Below, piece by piece: positions 36,201 through 48,253 of a stretch of DNA of 64,000 nt (position 1 is the first letter of the stretch; every line of letters begins with the position of its first letter). The stretch comes from Metallyticus violacea (taxonomy: Eukaryota > Arthropoda > Insecta > Mantodea > Metallyticidae): the NCBI GenBank assembly GCA_030762175.1, contig CM060846.1:233555512-233619511 (forward strand), given 5' to 3'. A program made the translations under genes and the position numbers. Below the pieces are notes generated by a model. It made no database searches. It was not told the DNA's origin and saw nothing but the letters and a program-made list of their open reading frames with translations.

Positions 36201-37946
36201 TAGTACAGTAATTATAATATAAATGCGTAAATAGAGTTTTCTTTGTTGGATACTAAGGATACAGGTAATATAAAGTCTAGATATCTGAGATTCTTGGTAC
36301 TAAACCGCCTTTTTCTAATTTTAAATATGTTAGAATGGGCTGATGAAGTAAGCTATCCTCTTATCCTATCAATGGCATGACAGTCTCTTGTGGGCCAAGG
36401 TCGACGACTGTCATCTGTCATCGACAACCGCTTGGGGTTGTAGGTAGTAAGAGCGTGCACCCCGCTGCTACTAACTGCAGCCTCTGTTCATGCTTACTGC
36501 AAATATTTAAATCCCCCCCAGAAAAGCCGAATCGTTTAAAATATAAATGTAACCTTGCGATACTTAGGAATACCTTTTTCATTGTGGAACACTTGCAGGT
36601 CCGATTTTGACGTGAGATTTTGCTTGAAATAAATTTCTTTTAAGAGTTATTGTAAACTAGAATCATATCTATTTCCACCATTTAGAAAACGGAATCAAAG
36701 CAGAAACTGTGTAAACTACTTTCCAAATGTTTCAGAGGCCAAAAACGGCATATATCAGCAGTGTGTGCGAAAATACTCACAGCATTAAACTGAGATAGGA
36801 ACAGACAACAGCATTTACTGCACGATTTGCCAATGTTTGCGCAAATAAACAAAATGAAAACACAGGAATCCGTGTAAATCTTTTATTCATCACCCCAGAT
36901 TATTCCTTTTCTTTTGGTACGGAATATTTAATTCTCAACCAATGCTGGACCAGTTACCTTGTGCATCGTTCTAATACAGATATATGAATGCGAGCACAGT
37001 ACCCGCATATTACAAGGCATTAATTCTATAAAACAAATAAAGAAGTAAATAAGCAGCCTGTCTAAATTAAATAGTCGTCTTTTTACCCAGTTATTTTTAA
37101 GATACATTACCATGCGCATATGTGGCCTGCCCAGACATCACTTTTTTGTTATATTTTTTTGCTATTCTGATTTAACACACCTTTCTTTTTCAACAGCATT
37201 TTTTCCCGTTTTTGTCAACTGATAGTGAAATGAGCCTTCATTTCTACATTTATCAGTTTAAAGCATTTGCTATTTAACACATACTAATTTAGATACTTAG
37301 GGAGAAGTTTAAAACCGAATACATTATATCTTAGGTTTGATCTCCTACACTCAGCTGCCTCACTTTGAATTTTGATGTTTAAATTCTGCAGACGACGCAA
37401 CGGTTATCACAACTTTTGCTTTTTATCTCACCTGGTAACCTTGACTATTATTTGCATTTGGACAGAATAATACTTTAAAGAGTACTGAGCATTTAATGTA
37501 ATAGTTGTGATTTGGTAATAAACTGCTTCAAAATGATATATGCCCTGCAATAAAAATAGGGAATAAGCAGATTAGTTAGTAGTTTCGAAATAGGCTGTAT
37601 TGCTGTAATGTTATAGTAATTGTGATTTTCACCCAAAATAATTTGTTATCCTACAAGTAACTTATTTTGTCACATTTAAACAACAGTCAAATAAGACGTG
37701 AAGTTTAAAACCAGCGTTAAATACATTTTAGACTATCCCCTCACACAACATTCAATTTCAAGTAACACCACTAACTTCGATATTTAAACTTTAAATTAGG
37801 ATTAAGATTTTTCGTGTTTTTATTGTTGACTAGCAATCTGGGTTGTTTTTGTTGTTTGAATTTGGAAAGAGTAAAAAAAAAAAAAAAAAGATAAATTAGT
37901 TATAGAATGAATCAACAATAATTATTTTGGTAACATTACAGTAATA
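30251..37946. other. 7.7 kb of AT-rich DNA with few features
   Basis: No exon with good splice context was found. Noted inside: a poly(T) run at about 33518-33542 within a segment beginning 'tacagcgtgtccgaaaaaaa' (33370), which resembles an end of an IS630-like transposon but has no partner end I could locate; a coding-like patch at about 31340-31440; and GC-richer patches at about 36070-36150 and 36380-36490 with no assignment. A poly(A) run lies at about 37872-37889. Confidence 0.4.
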
Positions 37947-38557
37947 CTGGGTGAGTAATGCTTGACGCAACCGCGGGGACTGGCCGGCAGCACTATGTCA
38001 GCGGAGGCGGGAAAATATTTCCCCTCCGCTGCGCGAGGTTTCAGTGTGAGTTGAAATCTTGCGCAAGCAGCACGTGTTTGTTACGCGACGCAATACAGTG
38101 TATTGAGTGAAAGTGTATCAAGTGAAATGGGGCAATACAGGTATTCTATTCCCCAAAGAGTGTTCTCATTACAGAAAATTCAAGACGTGTTTCAAGATAG
38201 AGTTATCATTGACAACATATTGCCCCCGCGTTTCCCCGATTTACCCCTCTGCGATTTTTATCCCTGGGGGGCATTAAAAGAGAAAGTGTACAAAACAAAT
38301 CCACACACTTTAGATGAACTTAAAACTAACATTCGTCAAGAAATTGCTTTCATTTCTCAAAAGGAACTGCAAGAGTGTAATGCAATTTCCTAAGCAGGTG
38401 ACAGAAATACTTGAACAACGAAGGGAGGCAGTTCCAGCATCTCCGTGCTTAATATACGTGAGTAATTTGCTTTTCTTTCCAAGTGTTTATGCTATGTGTG
38501 TTATAAATAACTTACGCGACAAACCTAACACGGTTGCGTGAAGAATTGTTCACCCCT
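37947..38557 (+). mobile_element. Internally deleted IS630-like transposon with TIRs
   Basis: The 28-bp ends at 37948-37975 and, reversed, 38529-38556 share about 22 positions, including 'acgcaaccg'. TA dinucleotides lie just outside (37945-37946 and 38558-38559), consistent with a Tc1/IS630-type insertion. The N-terminal segment MGQYRYSIPQRVFSL at about 38126-38170 runs directly into the C-terminal third VFQDRVIIDNILPPRFPDLP, KEKVYKTNPHTLDELKTNI and IAFISQKELQ, so the catalytic middle has been deleted. Related to the fuller relic at 26990-28170. At 611 bp it is MITE-sized and non-autonomous. Confidence 0.8.
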
Positions 38558-40716
38558 TAATTTATAACTGCTGTTAACCCACTTACACTCTGATTTTTTT
38601 TTTTGTAGGGCAGGGGTGGCGAACGCCGAATCAAATTAGAGGTTTTTCATTTCTAAATGGCAGACAGTAATGCACACAACTTCATCCATCGAAATCTGAA
38701 ATCATCAAACGGATAATTTAGGCCTCAGTACGGTTGACGTTGGCGTTGCGATGCTTTCATGCTGTGCTTTGACTGGTAACGGTCATCCGTGCTATGGAAA
38801 TACACAAATTTGTAACAATTTATCACTACACTACGATCAATAGTATTTAAAAGTATTATTATGTCCAAATTAAAGTACCAATTACAACAGTCTAGGTTGC
38901 CAAGATGTAATCGAAACAAAATATATAATAACAACTGAATCTTATTTTAAATTTGAGCATTAAAAGGTAGTGCTGCCATTTAAAATTTCAAAATGGCAGG
39001 TAGCTAAAAGTGAGGGCGTGAAACGTAAAATGTAATTAACATTCTTTTTAAACTTCCCCCTGAAAGACTAAAGTGATGTGTTATTTGTTTAACTTAATTT
39101 GTGTTAAATAGGTAGTTGTTCAAACTGAAATGTTTGAAATGAAATTCCTGTATATAACAGTGAAACATAGGATTTTTTACTGTATATTCTACTTGGAATC
39201 TCACAGCTGTCAACTTGCATAGCTTGCCAATATGAAATCCACTCTGTGTGCCTTTGAAGGAGCGACAACCTGCGGTTTTCCTGTCAAATCTTTTTCATCT
39301 CAATATGTCCCATGTAACTTGTATCGTCTCCATCCGTTTCACTTTTCTCTTTACCATCATTTCCCATTATATCATATATTTTACTATGGTACAGTGACGT
39401 CCGTTTCATCACCTTTGACTAGTGTCAGACGTGAGACTGCATTATTTGTATTTTTCTTCCTCTTCGCCCCTCACTTCTTTCTCTAGAAATATTGATTTGT
39501 ATTCACAGTACTGTTAGACCATTACGTGCGATATTATTTTTCCGAAGCTTTTATGTTCGTATTTCTTTTTCTTTGCTTTGTATACTGGTTTGTGCGTGCT
39601 CGTAAAATATATTATACTTGAAATAAAATTATGACGATCGTTTCAGAATAAAAAAGAGAATTCTCTTAGCACTTATGAATAGCGATATATTTCATGCAAA
39701 TATCGAAAAACGACTATTAATACCAGTATATGTACACGAATTTGTGTTAAAGCAGTTATCTCTTCAATTATTACCAAAATAAATAAGTAAGGCAAGTTAC
39801 TTTAATTGATCAAAATGCATTTTAAACTTGCATTTCCATTCTATAGTTTCAACATAATCCCTATTTACATTTCACTTCCAAATCTTAAGTTGGTACTTAG
39901 TGATCCGATTTCTTCCACTTCTTTCTCGTCTTGGTTGCTAAACTGGCAGGCCTAAGGTTTCATCAAGAGTACCTATGATGTAGTAATCGCAAGATGCAAA
40001 ATTAGAACATATGCTAAACTTAAAATTACATAGAAAGAACTAGAAGGATATTGTTATAATATCTCGCAAATAGTGTCGTTATTCAAGTGTATTCTTTAAA
40101 GTTCAGTCTTTCCTTGCATTGTACAGTAGCTACGAGTACACAAACTCATTTTTCACCCCTGCAGGGTGCGTCTTTTATGCGAGGAGAGAATTATACGTAA
40201 AAATATCATATTTGCCAGACTGCAATTAAAGCACGGTTTTACGCCTTGGTAGCATCGGCAGCATCATTATCTATACGGCTTAAAATAACAGTGTTGCTGA
40301 TCAGTAATTGCAATCGATATATAGAATATCCCAACACCAGGCATAAATCGACACATTTTAGCCAAGTGTACGTTTATTTAAAATGACGCTCTACATGATT
40401 ACCGTTCCTAAGTAAACATGAATTATGTCTGCTCTGTCAATCACATTAAATGACGTAATGTAATGCAAGTTATTGCCCTTCAAATGCGTTAATTTAAATT
40501 ATGAATACTCTGCATATTTTTCTTGCACACTATTGTATTTTGGATATGTCGAAGTCCATGTTGATCTTGTCATTGCCTTACATTATATCATGCAGTTTTA
40601 GTATCTTTGTCATCATTCTTTTTAATCCTTTTCTCATAAAATGCTTTCTTCTATGCATTTAATACCATTTGGTATATTTGTCCTCTAGGAAAAATAATCT
40701 TAAATAAAGTGTTGCT
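38558..40716. other. AT-rich intergenic DNA, nothing recognised
   Basis: A + strand frame at 39232-39486 is uninterrupted for 84 codons but has no domain, splice context or repeat partner. It is probably incidental. Confidence 0.45.
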
Positions 40717-40993
40717 TTTTGTTTTTGTTTTATTTACGGACGCTCTTTAACATCTGAGGTCATCAGCGTCCCATTCAATTCAGGGCGTGAAACGGTCGAT
40801 AAATTTTGCTCAGAGGCCTCTTTTTTTCAGGCTTGAGGTTCTTTTTCGTGCCGTACGGGACCCACGACTTTACTTCCCTTCCGAAGGATTTTTACGCCCG
40901 AAAAAATCCATCGGTCCTGGCCGGAATCGAACCCGCGATCTTGGGTTTAGGAGGCAAGTATGGTAACCACTACACCACCAGGACCGCTTAAGA
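40717..40993 (-). repeat. SINE family B, copy 3
   Basis: Complete reverse copy: 'acgctctttaacatctgagg', 'gcgtcccattcaattcaggg', 'ttcaggcttgaggttctttt', 'ccggaatcgaacccgcgatc' and 'ccactacaccaccaggacc'. 'tgttgct' at 40710-40716 and 40994-41000 may be part of the target duplication. Confidence 0.85.
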
Positions 40994-41000
40994 TGTTGCT

Positions 41001-42263
41001 GAATATGTGTTTCAAGCTCTTATAGTCCATTCACCTAATTTCAATTGCTAACCACCGTATCTTTCATGCTGGCGTAATTTTATGACCCACATCTCTCAGC
41101 AGTAGACTTTCCCAAATTTACTTTGAATCGTATGAACACTAAAGTGAGGACACCAGGGATAATGGCAATAGCAGTTTTTGACTTCAAAATATTTTGATCA
41201 ATACAATTACCTGGATGACCACGTAAATTGTCGCACAAGAGTAGAGCCAATAGGAGAAGCAAGTACCTGTGCAATGTTGTCACCTGTCCGCAGTCAAATA
41301 CGCACCGTTCATTCATTCTTTTACTTGAACCCCGACCATTACTCGCAGTGTATGTTTTCAGCGTGGTTTTTCTTTTGAAGATAAAGTTTGCGGTTACTTC
41401 TTTCGATTCGCAGTTATTGCTATCATGATGGACAAAACATTGTGCGTATTAGCACACTGGTTTTCCCCATTTAGCTATAATTCTATTTGCATAGCGAAGA
41501 ATGTAGGCCCCAGGAGGGCATTAGCAATTTATGATTATAAATTATCATGCTCTTTCTTATTTGGATGACAAATTCACGAACTTTCACAATTGTGTATTTG
41601 CAGTCATGTGGTGTTTGTACCCCGCGGCACACTTTCTTTCTTGTCATAAAACCGATCACCTGCTTACTTTAAAAGTCTGTACTGCTGTTACCCATTCTTA
41701 AGACATTACTAAAAGTACTCTTTAAGGCACCATTTTATTTGTTCATAACTCCATTAGATATTTCTGTAATTTGTTTTCTAGTTCTGAATTTTTGCCTTGA
41801 GCTATCAGGGTTCCATTTTTTTTTTTACTTTATTAATGTTGTACTTCCCCAAAAGGATTATTTTTGCGATACTGTACACTTTCAACCTACCGCTTTCTAG
41901 AGCAAATTTAATAAATGTTACCAACATTTACGCCAAGCTTTTCTACGGTAATAACATCGGTAAAATAGTACAAATATAATTTAAATTATTATGTTGTTCA
42001 ATTCATTAGTGCGATAGAACAAAACGCACTATGAACTTAAAAAATCGTTGTATTATAATGGGCTTTGAAACGAAAGCAATAATCAATGGATCAAAAATTA
42101 TAATTGTTAATTAAAATTTGCATACCACGTGTTACGAAATGCTTATTATATTTTTTCCTCAATTTTAAAGTGAAAATGGGATGCACTCATATCCCGCATA
42201 TTTATACGCCATTTTTCCATGTTTATTTCCGAAACTGGGTGATGAATATCTTGAGAAAACGTA
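41001..42263. other. Intergenic DNA with one tentative exon-like segment
   Basis: Mostly AT-rich. The minus-strand frame at 41211-41316 has an ATG, a Leu-rich hydrophobic segment and a CAG|GTAATT donor, and is discussed in the findings; it is too weak to call as a gene. Confidence 0.35.
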
Positions 42264-43464
42264 CGAGGGTTAGTCAGTAAAGGCAAAAAATCATTTTTTT
42301 TCTCATCACACAGTGGAGATACGCTAGTGAAACAAATTTTCATGAAAAGAATAGATCTCACGTGATTGGTGGACAAAACTGAAAGCGCGTACGCGCATGC
42401 GTCATAATACAAGACTGCAACAAAGGGCTAGTGTTTGCCATTCGGACTTGATTCGTCACGAGCTGTACGCTGTTTTCTGTCTAAAGAAAGCCGGCATGGA
42501 AGTGTACGCAATGTTTCAGCGAATATATGGGGAATATATTTTGCCACAATTAACCGCACTTCGGTGAATCAAAGCGTTTAATGAGAGCCCTGTTTCAACG
42601 ACAAAGTAGGGCGGTCCAAATGCTCCAACTACTGCAGAGCACGAGATCACGATTAACACAGCTGCCGTCATTGTTTGGGAAGATAAACGAATAACAGTGG
42701 ATAGAATGGTGAACATGTTACATATTTTCCATGGTAGTGCGTTCACCATTTTGTTCAGTTGTTTACATATGAGACGCGTGCCGAGATTGCCAACAGCCAA
42801 ACAGATGTCCGGTATTAGAGCAAGGCGAGGCATACCTGAATCCCGTCATTTCACTTGATGAGACTTTGCTTCACCATTACAAGCCCGAAAGCAAACGGGT
42901 GAGTTCTCCGATTCCAAAGAAGGCCAAGGTTGTTGGGTCGGTAGGAAAGGTTATGTATATTTCGTTCTTCGCTGTTTTGGAAAGGCTTATCAACATAAAA
43001 TTCCTCCGCAAACCGGTTAATGGGGAGTGTTACAACAATGTTTTGAGCATCTTGTCCCAGCACATCCGACGAAAACTCCTGAGGTACATCCACTAGGTTG
43101 ACGCCTTTGTCACGACAATACAGTTCTCACGTTTGCAACGTTGTTGCTCAACATTTGATCAGAAAATACATCGAATGTGTATCGCACACTCCATAAGCCC
43201 CGCACATAATTCCGTGTGAATTTTTTCTGCTTGCTCGTCTCAAAAACGAGATTCGGCTGAGTTTTTGTTAATCAACGGCTGTCGTGATGAAGCGGAGGCG
43301 GTTTTGAACAAATTTCAATTTCCAGTTCAGGGCCGGCAGAAACGCTGGGCCAAGTGCATACAATTCAATGGAAACTATTTTGATATAGACCATATCAACC
43401 TTGATCTTGCCCTGCGTCTTCGTAAGCAAATAAATCATACATAGACTTTATCGACTAGCTTTTG
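42264..43464 (+). mobile_element. Mariner element, degenerate, second lineage
   Basis: The left end 'cgagggttagtcagtaaagg' and the reversed right end (43464 leftwards, 'caaaagctagtcgataaagt') match at about two thirds of positions, and TA lies outside each (42262-42263, 43465-43466), giving 1201 bp. The + strand encodes SLDETLLHHYKPESKRVSSP and KKAKVVGSVGKVM (first catalytic block, about 42855-42950), CHDNTVLT (second block, 43108-43131, Asp kept) and the C-terminus RWAKCIQFNGNYFDIDHINL at about 43343-43402. The third catalytic region is scrambled by frameshifts. Its TIR differs from the element at 24008, so this is a separate mariner lineage. Confidence 0.8.
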
Positions 43465-43794
43465 TATTACAATAAGCTACTAGCTGATGGTGCTTTAGGA
43501 AAGCGCGGCATTCATATTTATTCTATCGCGGTTTCAACATATTTTATTAAATTTACGCTTGAAGCAGATTAATATTGACATTATGCAAAATTTTAGCATT
43601 ATGTAGGCCCTATTGCCTAAATAGTTTGTTTATCTCGGATTGATGTTGGGAACTAAATTAATTGATCATAATTATTAAATGTATTGGTTTAAAATATTAA
43701 CTCAGTTTGAAGTATAAATAAAAATTAATAAATCTACCTTTCACTAAGAGAACAAATGTTTACTTTGCATCTAATTTTGTACTGCAATGGACTG

Positions 43795-44180
43795 GCTGGG
43801 ATATAGGGATATACTTGGAACGTCCTAGCTCACGGCAGACCATTTGTACATACGCCCACAATATCTTCTGATATGACACCGCGGAACCTGATTGCAAAGT
43901 GTTCGAGCCGCTCAGGTTGTCCAGTTCCATAGCAGAGGCCTGGGCAGAAAACTCAAGTCACCGTCACACAGCCTACTCACCTGGTACTTTTGACAGAACC
44001 CGGAATGAAATGGGAGAGCGGAAATTTCGTGGAAGGGAAAGATTCGTTGCAGTTTTCCGCTAAGAGAACAGGGGAAGCCGCGATAAAACTCAAGGTTAGG
44101 ACGGCCGATCCCAATGGTCTTGAAATCCGTACCTCCGGATGCGAATTCTAAGTGTTATAGCCTTAGCCACCCTGCCTTCT
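43795..44180 (-). repeat. SINE-like repeat family E, copy 3
   Basis: Shares 'gaaatgggagagcggaaat', 'ccgctaagagaacaggggaa', 'aaggttaggacggcc' and the reversed head ending 'cttagccaccctgcc' with copies at 5904 and 22295. About 330 bp to its left (43465-43794) shows nothing recognisable. Confidence 0.6.
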
Positions 44181-45000
44181 TGCCTTGCTTTTATGAAAAT
44201 ATATCATCGGTCAAGAGGTTTTCTGCCAAATACTCATTTACAGGTGCAATCGTCTCTCGAAAAGTTGATCAACAAGAACTTTTGGGATATGGGAGGGAGG
44301 AAGCTAAGCCTGGGGAATAGAATGGATGCTTCAACAATACATATTTCAAATATCTCAATTGTTCCATCGCTTTTCTGAGCAAGTGCATTGTTTTGATGAT
44401 ATTTATACTTTTTCTTTAGCAAACTGGGATTTTCCTAAAGATTTTTTTCTTATTTTTCGCTTAAGAGATTGGAACAATACTCTCCGGGTATGGATTTACC
44501 CTTCTGAAGATAATCAATTAGTAAAAATCCTTTATTGTCTCAAAAAAACTTGAGTCATGATTTTGTCTTTTGACGCTGAACAATCGGCTGTGTACATTAT
44601 GCGATTGCTGTTTCGATTCTGGTGATCAAGTCTTGTCTAGATAATTTAAGTGAACCCACAATATCGGTTTTTTTTGTTATTAAAATGCTCCAAAATATGT
44701 CCTGATAATTTCATGCAAACAAGTTTTTATTTTCTGTTAGCATACAGAACACGCATCCAGCACAGAGCATGATTCATATGCAATTCACGTGAAATATAAT
44801 ATGCACGTACATTGAAATATCTATAGCGTCAGCAATTTCAGCATTTAATTCGCCGGTCATCCAATACCATATAGGTAATGTAATCGTGCAATGAATTCCT
44901 CTGTTGTTGCAGTTTTTGGACGACCTTCACGTGGGTCATCTACAAGGCTAGTAGGGCCATGATCAAATTCAGCAGCTCATTTTCAACAGGTGAAGGATTC
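44181..45000 (-). mobile_element. Mariner element, degenerate, internally deleted
   Basis: Minus strand: the DNA-binding region with RPKTATTEEFIARLHY-like sequence at about 44925-44880, a gap where the DETW block should be, then LIDYLQKGKSIPGEYCSNL-like sequence in mixed frames at about 44525-44460, YHQNNALAQKS at about 44402-44370 (second catalytic region, normally H-x-D-N-A-P-A-H; here Gln-Asn-Asn), and KFLLINFSRDDC at about 44280-44245. The catalytic Asp at site two is lost. Confidence 0.65.
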
Positions 45001-45268
45001 CCTTTAACTATTATATATTTGAAATGAATAGTTTTATTCATTTTATGGAGTACACACATCATGTCTGCATAGCTTATTAAACAAATTATTTGAAACAACA
45101 ACCTAATATTTCATATGGAAGCAAAAGACAGGTGTACCAGCGTAATAACAATTATATTGTTAAATGCGTGGCCAAGTTACTTGCAAAATCGTAGTGTTAG
45201 AATTTACCAAAACATTCTCATGGTTCACATCGAGATGTAACCCGTGTATGGTCAGTTCATTTCACCAT

Positions 45269-45541
45269 TTTTAATAGTGTTTAACAACCGTTTTTACTAC
45301 TGAGGCACCACAGGCGGTGACATTGATAATACAAAAGATGAAATGATATATTGGGAAAGGATTTTTTTATTTTTAGGAAGGGACCGTTCCAAGCCTAAGT
45401 TTAGGGTACCTCCCCGGAATTTGCCATTTATGAGGACTGAGAAAAAAACTGTAAAATAACCTCAGTCAGGGAGGACGGTCCTGGCGGGATTCGAACCCCC
45501 GCTCAGAGTCCGCGCCTTAACGACCTCGGCTACCCGTGGCG
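45269..45541 (-). repeat. SINE family A, copy 4, with 14-bp TSD
   Basis: Reverse copy from the tail ('aatagtgtttaacaaccg', 'ctgaggcaccacaggcgg') through 'tttagggtacctccccgg' to the head 'gggattcgaacccccgctc' and 'ttaacgacctcggctaccc'. The exact duplication 'gttcatttcaccat' flanks it at 45255-45268 and 45542-45555. Confidence 0.9.
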
Positions 45542-45555
45542 GTTCATTTCACCAT

Positions 45556-48253
45556 GTCGCTTAGTATGAGATGATCCAGAACGTTCCAGTGTGTAATTTA
45601 AACCCACAACACTCATGTTATAGTAATAATTTGCTTTATGGATTTTGTAAAAATCAGGAAAAATTCTGCTTTTACAGAAACAAATGCAGATTAAATAGAA
45701 TAAAATGTACACTTATTCACGTATCAACATAATTTATTTTTTGAATAAAAAACTAGATAGGAAACACTTGTGGGTAGCTCTTCTTAGTGAAAAGAAATTG
45801 TCATGGTACACAATATCAGGTATGATCACATTAAATACAGATGTTTATAACGCTACATAATTATCACAATGGCTGCAACAACGCAAATACAATTGATCAT
45901 GACACTGTAAAAGTAGGGAATCGCAAAATAGTTGGGTTATTTTAACATACACATTATTGGCTTGACTTGAAAAAAGAAGAATTAACAGGGAGTGTTTTCG
46001 ATAATAATGACTGAAGTATTAATGAGCACATAAGAGATCACAACAATAATCGCACAGCACATGTTTCTCTTGAACAGAGCGTCTCTTCATCCAGCACTGA
46101 AAAAATACACTCCTACGTAATGAAATCACAACCCTAGGATTTGTTTTATCTTAAACTGCTCCACAAAGGTCTCCAGTTTGCATTGCTCAGCACTAAGAAA
46201 CAAGTTACATTTATTCTGTACTCTGAATTTTATAGTATCATTACAAAGCACCATAATGCTCAGGAAACTCAGTGCTCTCTATTTCCTAACTTTAATTTTC
46301 GTTTGTAAATGTTTGTTAAAATGTATCAAAAAATTTCCAAGCTATGCAGTCATTTTCGCCACATGAATATAATATATTTATAAACAACTAGGAACGGGAA
46401 AGTACTAGCACATAATCTCAAAGCAAGAAAATCTGTGTAAAATAACACAACCTTGTTTCATCCACATTAGCTGTACTGTCAGTAATTCCGTATATGAAAT
46501 TCTTGCATGACTGTTACATAAATGGCATTAGTATGTTACAAAATAAATATGTTTAGTTATTGGACATTGTATGTACATATAATAAAAGTAACTAAAAGCT
46601 TAAAGTAAAGAAATAAGAAAGAAATATGATTTTGTTGTTCGTTTAGTATTGCCTGTTAAACTGCTTAGTTTTTAAATGTTGTTTAAAAATGTAAAATCTT
46701 TTCTTTGACTTTTCAAAGAATAAAGAATAATAATCATTTAAAATGACACAAGGTATCTCTTGAGATGAACAGAATATGAAATAAATTGATTATTCAGTAT
46801 TTCAATTTATAGTTTGAATGGTTGTCAGAAAAACATTGAATGTGTTCTGCTTGAATAATATCAGTTTTAGGAAAGTGTGAATAAGATCTAAAATTGATTA
46901 AAAACATTAGAGAAGCGCTGTTTACTTTTCGGAATATTAGCATTCTCACTGTGCATAACCACGTTTAAGCTCTTAGCTCATGCATTTTTGACATGTAATA
47001 ATGTCATTGGCGTACTCCGAATTTTTGATATGTGAAATAATGCAGACTTAACTGTTCACAACTTGTAGTTAATGGAATGCAATTACGGATAACTCATTGT
47101 GTGCAGTTATGGGGAGTGTAAATACAACTTCTATAATAAACAGATAGGTGAAAATAGAAACTTGTTAATGACTTTGCACGTTCTCTGGATGCCTATGATG
47201 CACATCTAGTAATAATAGAAAAGAAACGTGTGCTTGTGCGCAACAGTATACGAAATGCATTTACATGGCTTTCATTACAGATCTGTTAGAGCGACGGATA
47301 GCCATTGCAATATTAGAAGACAAATCCAACGAGCCTCTAAATTGTTACATATGTGAAACACAATAAAGGTATACATTATCAGTATATTAAAATTATCGCT
47401 AAATATGCTAAATAATAAGGTACATATTTCATTCGAATCAATAAAAACATTCTTTCATGAACTCCATAGCAAACCAAGAACTTCCGTTATCTTAGCACAA
47501 ATTTGATATATTGAATGCTCTTAATCGAGTAAATTTTGCCTAGTATATTTACTGTGAATATACCATATAATAATGAACTTCTTAATAACTGTTTCTGAAA
47601 TAAAGAACACGGGTATTTAAAATTAATATTCCAATTGTGTAATCCTATTCTGTACAACAAGGAACCTAGAATTCAAATTAATATATTTATATTTGTATAA
47701 GCTCAAGTTGATTTGGAATCTTTAGAATATACTAATCAGTCTGATATAATTAACATGGTTGAAATTCTAGGTTTATATTAAATCCCAATCTGATGTGGTC
47801 ACGGCTTTTGCATAATAAAAACAACAAAGAACATTCCCTCTAATATATTTTCTATGGCACACATTCAATACATTAGCTCTGATAAACTGGCGTGATTATT
47901 TTCAAACATGATTCTAAATATACTAAAATAAATAATTTGTTCTTACACTTAGAGTACTCCATTTGTAATAAAATAACTATTCGGTTCATTACTTTCACAA
48001 CGCTTTCGAATTTTACATCTAAATAAAAGTCTCCATAAAAAGAATTGTTTTAATTCATTGATCATGTTGTTTCCAATAGTCTGTAGCGTAATGTAAATGT
48101 ATTTTCACGTTATCTAATGCACAAAATTGCGGTGTAATAAATATTGTACCAACCCATTGTTAACTGTGCGCGCGTTCATACACGTGGATGTTGTTCAAAT
48201 CCAAAAAGTATTTATTGCTTACTGCTTTGTATCGGGCACACTTTGTCAACGCA
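45556..48253 (-). other. Probable 3' UTR / downstream region of the RUNX gene
   Basis: AT-rich minus-strand sequence after the RUNX stop codon with no open frame of note. Candidate AATAAA signals on the minus strand lie at 48211-48216 (about 40 bases after the stop), 46210-46215 and 45733-45738. The last lies just before SINE A copy 4, so a 3' UTR of up to about 2.5 kb is possible. Which signal is used is not visible. Confidence 0.45.

Noticed and set aside
36425..36460. let-7-like string 'ggttgtaggtagtaagag'
   Set aside because: It does not match the let-7 mature sequence and no hairpin arm is evident nearby.
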